Below, one piece after another: positions 1 to 5,037 of a DNA stretch of 6,031 nucleotides. The DNA is from Nitrospirota bacterium (GTDB taxonomy: Bacteria > Nitrospirota > UBA9217), in assembly GCA_017885365.1 (NCBI GenBank), contig JAFNGD010000269.1:3737-9767 (forward strand), read 5' to 3'. The notes under the pieces are model-generated. The model had not been told where the DNA came from and ran no database searches. It saw only the letters and a program-made list of their open reading frames with translations. Numbering within the stretch: the first letter of the stretch is position 1; each line of letters begins with the position of its first letter. Both the position numbers and the translations under genes were made by a program.

Positions 1-1619
1 CGGGCGGCCCCGCCTACTTCCACTGCGGAGACCCTGCCCTCGCCCGCTGCCGCGATGGCCTCGTTGATCCGCGCGGAGCCGGGATGGTGGTTCAGTGCGT
101 TGTTCAGCACGCCGATCGCCTTGGTCTTGAGATCGCTCTTGATGTACAGGTTGCTGAGCTCGACATGGTATTCCACCTTGGTGGGGTCGAGCTCGATGGC
201 CTTCTGGAGGCTCTCTTCGGCCTCGTGCTTCCGCCGCGGGATGTTGGCGAGGCAGATCCCGTGATAATAGAAATAGGGCGCTTTGATGGGGTCCAGACGA
301 GTCGCCCAGGTGAACGCTTCCACCGCGCCCCAGTAGTTGCCCGTTTTAAAATCCTTCATGCCGTTATTGAATTGTTCCGCGGCGCGAACAACCTTCTCCT
401 TATAATCCTCCTGGTAGCCTTCTGCGCGTTTCTCGACGAACTCGTCCGCGGCCTTCACCGCGGGCTGCGGCTTCTTCGCTGCCGACCGGTCGTACTCCGC
501 GCGTTTGACCTGGTCGCTCAGGACCGTATAGGCCTTGTGGATCCGGTCGAAGAGGGCCTCGAGCATGTGCTTGAGGTCCGCCATGGTCGGGTCGAAATGC
601 CGGTCGGGATGGTAGGACTTGGCAAGGCGGAAATAGGCCTTCTTCAGGTCCGGGGAGGTGGCAGTGACCATGACGCCGAGGACCTGGTAGTGGTCCTGAC
701 CTGCCAGGGCGCCGAAGGCCTTCTCGATCATCTCGCGCGTTGCGATCGCTTCGGGCTCGGCGGGCCGCGCCGGAGCCGCTACGGTCTTCTGCTCTTTTGT
801 TGCGGAGGGGCGCACGGCCTCCTGCACCGCTTCGCGTGCGAACTCCATCTCCGACTCGCTTTTGATCTCGCCGATCTCGGCCATCCGGAGGGCCAGGAGA
901 AGATAGATGGCCTTCAATGCGTTGAAATCGCCGACGCCGGACTGGCTGCAGATCTCCTCGATGCTGTTCTTGCCGTCGACGAGGGAGAAGACCGTCCTCT
1001 GGTCCTCCGTCATATAGGCGTCCTGGAAAAGGCATGAGGGATCGGTGGTGGGGCGCACAATGGTCGTGGGCGCGGGGAGGGCCTTGCGGATCGCTTGCCA
1101 CTCCAGGCCCGTGACGCCCTCGAGGATCAGGTTACCGGTGCTCATCTGGAGGGGGATGATGTCCGCCATGGGAAGCGGTCCTTCGTCGAACTGGTAGGAG
1201 CCCATCCCTATGGAGAACAGGCTCATGATGATCTGCTTCACCTGGTGCTTCAGGCCTTCGACGAGCATTTGCGGAGAGAGGAACCCGAGTTCCACGAGAA
1301 GGGCGCCCTGTTTCTTGCCGATCTTTTTAACAAGTTCTTCCGAGGCAGCGCACTGCTGCTCGGTGATTTTGCCGGCGCGAACCAGCCACCGGCCGAGCCA
1401 GTCATCCTGAAGGCTCGACGAGGCGAAGATGGCATCCCCGTTCTTGAAGTATACTTTCTTGACGGCCTTTTCAGCAGTCCGTTCCTGGAAGTATTTGAAT
1501 ACGACAGTGCCGGTCTTGGACTGGGTCCGAAGCGCCTGGAACAGCCAGGGGAGGGTCATCTGCTTGATATCGCCGGCAAAGGCGACGAGCATCCGGTCAT
1601 TGCTGGAATTGCCAGACAT
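1..1619 (-). CDS. DUF4388 / J-domain / TPR multidomain protein (3' end cut by window edge)
   Basis: Reading the minus strand from ATG at 1619-1617 gives 539 codons with no stop before the left edge, so the C-terminus lies outside the window. Residues about 14-150 match the DUF4388 (PATAN-like) pattern: GDIKQMTLPWLFQAL, then KKVYFKNGDAIFAS, then a helical part ending in SYQFDEG. Residues about 205-250 look like a small helical or winged-helix-like segment. An Ala/Pro/Glu-rich linker (about 262-294) leads to a J domain (about 307-378) with YQVLGV, an intact HPD at 337-339 and a closing AYTVLSDQVKRAEYDR. From about 411 come at least two or three TPR-like helix pairs (GNYWGAVEAFTWATRLDP, EESLQKAIELDP). 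The family suggests a cytoplasmic adaptor that recruits DnaK through the J domain and binds partners through TPRs; its actual role is unknown. There is no signal peptide or membrane segment. Met10 is an alternative start. It is transcribed divergently from pcnB. Confidence 0.88.
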   Translation of the reverse strand, partial: MSGNSSNDRMLVAFAGDIKQMTLPWLFQALRTQSKTGTVVFKYFQERTAEKAVKKVYFKNGDAIFASSSLQDDWLGRWLVRAGKITEQQCAASEELVKKIGKKQGALLVELGFLSPQMLVEGLKHQVKQIIMSLFSIGMGSYQFDEGPLPMADIIPLQMSTGNLILEGVTGLEWQAIRKALPAPTTIVRPTTDPSCLFQDAYMTEDQRTVFSLVDGKNSIEEICSQSGVGDFNALKAIYLLLALRMAEIGEIKSESEMEFAREAVQEAVRPSATKEQKTVAAPARPAEPEAIATREMIEKAFGALAGQDHYQVLGVMVTATSPDLKKAYFRLAKSYHPDRHFDPTMADLKHMLEALFDRIHKAYTVLSDQVKRAEYDRSAAKKPQPAVKAADEFVEKRAEGYQEDYKEKVVRAAEQFNNGMKDFKTGNYWGAVEAFTWATRLDPIKAPYFYYHGICLANIPRRKHEAEESLQKAIELDPTKVEYHVELSNLYIKSDLKTKAIGVLNNALNHHPGSARINEAIAAAGEGRVSAVEVGGAA

Positions 1620-1626
1620 GGCAGGG

Positions 1627-1635
1627 ATTATACCA
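1627..1635 (-). promoter_or_regulatory. Extended -10 promoter of the DUF4388/J-domain gene
   Basis: On the minus strand, positions 1635-1627 read TGGTATAAT, a perfect extended -10 (TGnTATAAT). No good -35 is visible at the usual distance (TACACA at a 17-nt spacer), which an extended -10 can tolerate. The -10 ends 7 nt before the ATG at 1619, so transcription would begin at about 1619-1621, at or next to the start codon. No Shine-Dalgarno sequence fits in between. The -10 match is read directly; promoter activity and the leaderless transcript are inferred. Confidence 0.6.
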
Positions 1636-1655
1636 GTTTTCTGCAATTTTGTGTA

Positions 1656-1696
1656 GCGGAATATGGGGCCTTTGCGCAGGCCCGGGGCGTTTCCGC
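1656..1696. promoter_or_regulatory. Nested inverted repeats in the divergent promoter region (possible operator)
   Basis: A perfect 6-bp inverted repeat, GGGCCT (1666-1671) and AGGCCC (1678-1683) with a 6-nt centre, sits inside a second one, GCGGAA (1656-1661) and TTCCGC (1691-1696). Their centres nearly coincide (1674.5 and 1676). The site lies between the two divergent -10 elements, where a shared regulator could act. Short palindromes are frequent in GC-rich DNA, so this is a suggestion only. Confidence 0.25.
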
Positions 1697-1698
1697 CC

Positions 1699-1728
1699 TT
1701 TACCTTCAGTTCCTATCTGTGTTAATAT
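1699..1728 (+). promoter_or_regulatory. Promoter of pcnB with extended -10
   Basis: A -35-like TTTACC (1699-1704), an 18-nt spacer and TAATAT (1723-1728), with a TG dinucleotide at 1720-1721, give an extended -10 TGTTAATAT. The same 9-mer occurs in the rpiB promoter at 4387-4395, also after an 18-nt spacer. A start site 6-7 nt downstream would fall at about 1735, exactly on the GTG start codon of pcnB. Confidence 0.5.
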
Positions 1729-1734
1729 GCGTCC

Positions 1735-3195
1735 GTGAGCATCAAGCCCGTCATCATCCCCAGGACAGAACATCCCATCTCTCGCAAGTGGATCAGCCCC
1801 AACGCAGTCCGGGTCCTCTATCGCCTCAAGGAATCGGGCCATCTTGCCTACCTCGTCGGCGGCGGTGTGCGCGACCTGCTTCTCGGCCGCGAGCCCAAGG
1901 ACTTCGACATCGCCACCGACGCCAGTCCCAACGAGGTCAAGAAGATCTTCCGGAACTGCAGGCTCATCGGCAGGCGGTTCCGCCTCGCCCATATCCACTT
2001 CCACGATGAGATCATCGAGGTCGCAACGTTCCGTTCCAACATCACCGACGAGCCCGAGGCGCCGGCGCCCGTATCCATCGGACCCGTCACTGCGCTGGAA
2101 CCGACCGCACCCGCAGCCGGGGAGGGATCGGCGCCCACGCCGGCCGAGGCGCCGGTGACCGCGCGGCCCCGACCGCCGCGCATGCTCAAGACCGAGGACG
2201 GCATGATCCTGCGGGACAACGTCTTCGGCACGCCGGAGCAGGACGCGATCCGCAGGGACTTCACGGTGAACGCGCTGTTCTACAGCATCGCCGACTATTC
2301 GGTCATCGATTACGTGGACGGCATGGCGGACCTCCGGAAGGGACTCATCCGCATCATCGGCGACCCGGTGGTCCGGTTCACCGAGGACCCGGTGCGCATG
2401 GTGCGCGCCGTGCGGTTCGCGGCCCTGCTGGGCTTCGAGATCGAGACAAGGACGTACGAGGCCCTGCTCGAGCACAAGGACAAGATCGCCCTGGCGTCGC
2501 CCGCCCGCATGTACGAAGAGGTGCAGAAGCTCTTTCTGCTCGGCGAGGGCGAGAAGACCTTCCAGATGCTGCGCCATACGGGCATGTTCGGCGTGCTCTT
2601 CCCGCACATCAACGCGTGGATAGACTCCGAGGAAGGCGGTTTTCCGCACACCTGGGTGGGCAAGGCGCTCGAGTGGGTGGACATCTGCGTGCAGGCGAAA
2701 AGGAAAGTGGAGCCGCACATCCTGTTCTGCCTCATGTTCGGACAGTATATCGAGGATAAGTGGAAGCGGTTCCGGAGCTCCGGTATGGTCCCGCTCGACG
2801 CGTTGGACAAGGCCGTCGCGGAGTTCCTCGGCGAGGTCGTCCCCCGCGTGCAGATCCCGCGCAAAGCCGCGCTCGCGATCCGGGACATCCTCTGGAACCA
2901 GGGACGGTTCGAGAAGACCCAGGGCAAGGCGCCGCTGTATTTCCTGCGGCGGCCCGGATTCGCGGACACCTTCGAGTACCTCCGCTTCACGAGCGAGCTC
3001 ACCGGCGAGCGGCTCGAGCTCCGCGCCTGGTGGAAGGATTTCATCCGGTCCCATCCGAAGGTGCCGGGAGAGGCCCCGCTGCACGCACCAGCGAAGGTTC
3101 CGGGCCGGCCGGGTCAGCCGAAGCGAACGGACGACCGGAAGCGGCGCCGGCGGCCGCGGCGGAGAGGGCCGAAGCCGGGCGTGCCTCAAGCCTAA
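1735..3195 (+). CDS. pcnB: Poly(A) polymerase PcnB (class II nucleotidyltransferase, CCA-adding enzyme family)
   Basis: This 486-residue protein of the bacterial tRNA nucleotidyltransferase/poly(A) polymerase family adds 3' A tails to RNA, which promotes decay by exonucleases. The head and palm domain shows LVGGGVRDLLLG (40-51), the metal-binding DFD with D56 and D58, and EVATFR with E95 as the likely third carboxylate. The stretch NCRLIGRRFRLAHIHF (74-89) resembles the segment typical of PcnB rather than CCA-adding enzymes. RRDFTVNALFY (173-183) and EDPVRMVRAVRFAALLGF (217-234) follow. Residues about 101-152 are an Ala/Pro-rich insertion, longer than the equivalent loop in E. coli PcnB. The C-terminus (about 460-480) is an Arg-rich basic tail, as in other PcnB proteins, probably for RNA contact. 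The GTG at 1735 is the only plausible start, because an in-frame TAA lies at 1723-1725. There is no Shine-Dalgarno. A CCA-adding activity cannot be excluded from sequence. Confidence 0.88.
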   Translation: MSIKPVIIPRTEHPISRKWISPNAVRVLYRLKESGHLAYLVGGGVRDLLLGREPKDFDIATDASPNEVKKIFRNCRLIGRRFRLAHIHFHDEIIEVATFRSNITDEPEAPAPVSIGPVTALEPTAPAAGEGSAPTPAEAPVTARPRPPRMLKTEDGMILRDNVFGTPEQDAIRRDFTVNALFYSIADYSVIDYVDGMADLRKGLIRIIGDPVVRFTEDPVRMVRAVRFAALLGFEIETRTYEALLEHKDKIALASPARMYEEVQKLFLLGEGEKTFQMLRHTGMFGVLFPHINAWIDSEEGGFPHTWVGKALEWVDICVQAKRKVEPHILFCLMFGQYIEDKWKRFRSSGMVPLDALDKAVAEFLGEVVPRVQIPRKAALAIRDILWNQGRFEKTQGKAPLYFLRRPGFADTFEYLRFTSELTGERLELRAWWKDFIRSHPKVPGEAPLHAPAKVPGRPGQPKRTDDRKRRRRPRRRGPKPGVPQA

Positions 3196-3224
3196 TACCC
3201 AAGACCCAGGATCAAGGGCCTTGA

Positions 3225-3340
3225 ACCGCCAAGGCGCAACCAAAAGTAGGCGCTTCTAAGCGAGAGCGCGAAGGAAATCTTGAATCAAGAATATACCTCC
3301 TGAAGTCTTTCCTGGCGTCCTTCGCGCCTTCGCGGTGAAG
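3225..3340. repeat. Intergenic imperfect inverted repeat, copy 1 (CGCGAAGG dialect)
   Basis: The 194-bp gap between pcnB and rsmE (3196-3389) holds a long imperfect inverted repeat. Left-arm block 3225-3237 (ACCGCCAAGGCGC) pairs 12/13 with right-arm 3324-3336. Left block 3266-3275 (GCGCGAAGGA) pairs perfectly with 3318-3327. The two left blocks are separated by a 31-bp module (3235-3265) also found at 4201-4231. The apex carries a small palindrome, CTTGAATCAAG (3279-3289). There is no T-run after the right arm, so it is not a classical intrinsic terminator. Two TTGAACTTT direct repeats (3353-3361 and 3368-3376) follow. No promoter is evident. Confidence 0.7.
3235..3265 (+). repeat. 31-bp direct repeat module, copy A
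   Basis: Begins CGCAACCAAAAGTAGG and ends with a small stem CGCT-TCTA-AGCG followed by AGA. It matches 4201-4231 at 30 of 31 positions; the single difference is A at 3258 versus C at 4224. Similarity stops at both ends, so the edges are sharp. It interrupts the left arm of hairpin copy 1. Confidence 0.8.
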
Positions 3341-3389
3341 GGTGTGCTTATCGTTGAACTTTCAGCCTTGAACTTTGAATGTGACTCCC

Positions 3390-4130
3390 ATGTCCAAGCC
3401 CCCCCGATTCTTCATAACTCCCGATCAGGTCCGCGAGCCCTCCATCTTGGTGATGGGTGAAGATGTGCGCCATATCCGCACGGTCCTCAGAAAAAGGCCG
3501 GGAGACCTGCTTACCCTGCTGGACGGCGTAGGCATGGAATATACCGTCAGGATCAAGACGATAGAACGATCGGAGATCGATACCGAGATCATCAACCGGA
3601 AGGAGCGGAAGACCGCTTCGCCCGTCGTCATCCTTGGACAGGGGCTGCCCAAGTCCGACAAGATGGACTGGATCGTGCAGAAGGCCACGGAGTTGGGCGT
3701 CTCGTCCATCATGCCGCTTGTCACCGAGCGCACGATCGTGAAGATCAAGGATGAGGAGAAGCGCGTCGGGCGGTGGCAGAAGATCTGCCGCGAAGCGGCC
3801 ATGCAGAGCGACCGGCCTGACATCCCCCAGGTCAAGACGATCCGGCCTTTCGGCGACTTCATCAGGACCCTGGTCCCTGGCCCCCAGACCCTGCTTCTTT
3901 TTCCCTGGGAAGAGGGGACACGGCCCATCAAAGAGGTCCTTCAAGGAAAGCAGGGCATCGAGAAGGTCATTGTTCTCATCGGGCCCGAGGGCGGGTTCTC
4001 GCAGGCAGAGGCCGAAAGCGCCAGGGCCAAGGGCTTCCACCTTGTCAGCCTCGGCCCGACCATTCTGCGCACTGAGACCGCCGCAGTGGCGGTTTTGAGC
4101 ATGATCGGGTATGAATGCCGGCTACCATAA
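3390..4130 (+). CDS. rsmE: 16S rRNA (uracil1498-N3)-methyltransferase RsmE
   Basis: RsmE methylates N3 of U1498 in 16S rRNA of the 30S subunit with S-adenosylmethionine; it is a SPOUT-fold (trefoil knot) enzyme. Numbering from ATG 3390 (246 residues, normal for the family), the N-terminal RNA-binding (PUA-like) part starts PPRFFI and contains the characteristic HIRTVLRKRPGD segment. The methyltransferase part shows KATELGV (98-104), EAAMQSDRPDIP (135-146), IGPEGGFS (197-204) and LGPTILRTETAA (221-232), the last two forming the cofactor-binding knot. Start choice is uncertain: TTG 3375 and GTG 3381 are in frame upstream and bounded by a stop at 3369-3371, but family members usually begin just before the RFF motif. 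No candidate has a good Shine-Dalgarno. No own promoter is evident, so read-through from pcnB is possible. Confidence 0.95.
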   Translation: MSKPPRFFITPDQVREPSILVMGEDVRHIRTVLRKRPGDLLTLLDGVGMEYTVRIKTIERSEIDTEIINRKERKTASPVVILGQGLPKSDKMDWIVQKATELGVSSIMPLVTERTIVKIKDEEKRVGRWQKICREAAMQSDRPDIPQVKTIRPFGDFIRTLVPGPQTLLLFPWEEGTRPIKEVLQGKQGIEKVIVLIGPEGGFSQAEAESARAKGFHLVSLGPTILRTETAAVAVLSMIGYECRLP

Positions 4131-4200
4131 GCACGAGAGCCCGATTACGGATGGCGAAATTAATTTTCAATGGAAAGCACAAAAAGGCAAGCATACTTCT

Positions 4201-4231
4201 CGCAACCAAAAGTAGGCGCTTCTCAGCGAGA
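4201..4231 (+). repeat. 31-bp direct repeat module, copy B
   Basis: Second copy of the module at 3235-3265, 30/31 identical and in the same orientation, 966 bp further on. The two copies bracket rsmE. The stem here is CGCT-TCTC-AGCG, followed by AGA. Confidence 0.8.
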
Positions 4232-4297
4232 CGGAGAGATCGCGGAGAAAGCCTTAAGATTTAAAACTCTGCGTCCTCCGGGTTCTCTGCGAGAGAC
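4201..4297. repeat. Intergenic imperfect inverted repeat, copy 2 (CGCnGAGnn units)
   Basis: This occupies much of the 304-bp gap between rsmE and rpiB (4131-4434). The left arm, after the shared 31-bp module, contains the units CGGAGAGAT and CGCGGAGAA (4232-4249). Read on the minus strand, the right arm (4263-4295) contains CGCAGAGAA, CCCGGAGGA and CGCAGAGTT, so both arms have a 9-bp period. The first 16 nt of the right arm (AAAACTCTGCGTCCTC, 4263-4278) are identical to the right arm of copy 3 (4964-4979). The rest of the gap holds an AT-richer stretch (about 4150-4200) in which I see nothing, and then the rpiB promoter. Confidence 0.7.
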
Positions 4298-4365
4298 GGA
4301 TTTATGTTGCGGCTTGTCCGCGTTCGGGATTTTAGGATAGGATCTGTTCCTTTCCGGTATTTCCC

Positions 4366-4395
4366 TTGACACTACAATATAGGGGATGTTAATAT
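4366..4395 (+). promoter_or_regulatory. Sigma70-type promoter of rpiB
   Basis: A perfect -35 TTGACA (4366-4371) is followed by an 18-nt spacer and TAATAT (4390-4395), with TG at 4387-4388 making an extended -10. Transcription would begin at about 4402, giving an untranslated leader of about 33 nt. This is the strongest promoter in the window and could serve rpiB and glyA together. Confidence 0.65.
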
Positions 4396-4412
4396 CAAGG
4401 CCTTCTAGATGT

Positions 4413-4423
4413 AGGAGAAAGGG
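4413..4423 (+). promoter_or_regulatory. Purine-rich ribosome binding region of rpiB, unusually spaced
   Basis: AGGAG at 4413-4417 lies 17 nt before the ATG at 4435, and the following AAAGGG (4418-4423) lies 11 nt before it. Neither has ideal spacing. No in-frame alternative start occurs nearer to AGGAG, and the protein begins exactly at the conserved [11 protein letters not shown], so ATG 4435 is kept. Confidence 0.45.
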
Positions 4424-4434
4424 CGTTTGACGAC

Positions 4435-4890
4435 ATGAAACTGGCCATCGGCGCGGACCACGGCGGATATGTGCTGAAGAAAGAGGTCGTCGACTTCCTC
4501 AGCAAGATCAAGAACATCGAGGTCGTTGACTACGGCACGTCTGGTCCGGAGTCCGTGGATTATCCGGACTTCGGCGGGAAGGTGTCCGAGGCCGTATCCA
4601 ACGGCAGCGCGGACCGGGGCATCCTGATCTGCGGCACCGGGATCGGCATGTCCATCGTCGCCAACCGCTTTCCCAAGGTGCGCGCCGCGCTCTGCCACGA
4701 CAACTTCACGGCACGGATGAGCCGCCTGCACAATGACGCCAACGTGCTGGTGATGGGCGAACGGGTCATCGGCAGGGGCGTGGCCCTCGACATCGTGAAG
4801 ACCTGGCTCGAGACCGAGTTCGAGGGCAGCCGGCACCAGCGGCGTCTGGACAAAATACGAGAGATCGAGAAGTCCCTCGCGTCGAAATAA
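4435..4890 (+). CDS. rpiB: Ribose-5-phosphate isomerase B
   Basis: RpiB interconverts ribose 5-phosphate and ribulose 5-phosphate in the non-oxidative pentose phosphate pathway, in the cytoplasm. The protein has 151 residues, the normal size of the RpiB/LacAB family. Visible features are the N-terminal [11 protein letters not shown] with D8 and H9, the phosphate loop and catalytic cysteine in ICGTGIGMS (C66), HNDANVL with H99, and RHQRR with R133 and R137 near the C-terminus. These correspond to the catalytic and phosphate-binding residues of E. coli RpiB (Cys66, His98, Arg132, Arg136). A side activity on other aldose phosphates such as allose 6-phosphate is known in the family. The gene has its own promoter and lies 147 bp upstream of glyA, a commonly seen pairing. 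Confidence 0.95.
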   Translation: MKLAIGADHGGYVLKKEVVDFLSKIKNIEVVDYGTSGPESVDYPDFGGKVSEAVSNGSADRGILICGTGIGMSIVANRFPKVRAALCHDNFTARMSRLHNDANVLVMGERVIGRGVALDIVKTWLETEFEGSRHQRRLDKIREIEKSLASK

Positions 4891-4903
4891 CCGGACAAGA
4901 CTG

Positions 4904-4998
4904 TTTCACCGCTGAGTACGCTGAGCCCGCGGAGAAAAAAGGTTCTTATTCATAATCCCGTAGAAAACTCTGCGTCCTCTGCGATCTCCGCGGTAAAG
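4904..4998. repeat. Intergenic imperfect inverted repeat, copy 3 (CGCnGAGnn units)
   Basis: Fills most of the rpiB-glyA gap. The left arm 4904-4938 contains three 9-bp units: CGCTGAGTA, CGCTGAGCC and CGCGGAGAA. The right arm 4964-4998, read on the minus strand, contains CGCGGAGAT, CGCAGAGGA and CGCAGAGTT. Ungapped, the arms match at 22 of the outer 31 positions, around a loop of about 25 nt. Mismatches cluster at the variable positions of each unit. It lacks the 31-bp module. There is no T-run, so it is not an evident intrinsic terminator, though it could form a strong RNA hairpin. Confidence 0.75.
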
Positions 4999-5023
4999 TT
5001 GTGTTGGAAATATTATATTCAGT

Positions 5024-5030
5024 AAAAGGA
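5024..5030 (+). promoter_or_regulatory. Ribosome binding site of glyA
   Basis: AAAAGGA ends 7 nt before the ATG at 5038. It is the only well-placed Shine-Dalgarno sequence in the window and fixes the glyA start. An AT-rich stretch just upstream (TATTAT at 5011-5016) has no matching -35, so I do not call a promoter there. Confidence 0.6.
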
Positions 5031-5037
5031 TAGTGTC

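Noticed and set aside
84..2009. Plus-strand open frames 84-1037 and 1095-2009
   Set aside because: They lie opposite the DUF4388/J-domain gene (the second also runs into pcnB in another frame). The minus strand encodes recognisable HPD and TPR motifs, so these are shadows.
1597..3243. Long minus-strand open frame (548 codons) antisense to pcnB
   Set aside because: It overlaps the whole of pcnB, whose catalytic motifs are clear. The antisense product is Arg/Leu/Glu/His-rich without recognisable domains, as expected from the opposite strand of GC-rich coding DNA.
4904..4998. Hairpin copy 3 as an intrinsic terminator of rpiB
   Set aside because: The stem is long and imperfect, with no U-run after the right arm. 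It also lies inside a likely rpiB-glyA transcription unit.
3225..4998. The three repeats as a CRISPR array
   Set aside because: Copies are separated by whole genes, and each is an inverted pair rather than regular direct repeats with spacers. No cas genes are present.
5011..5019. AT-rich TATTATATT as a glyA -10 element
   Set aside because: No -35-like hexamer or TG extension is found at the right distance, and the stretch lies close to the ribosome binding site.
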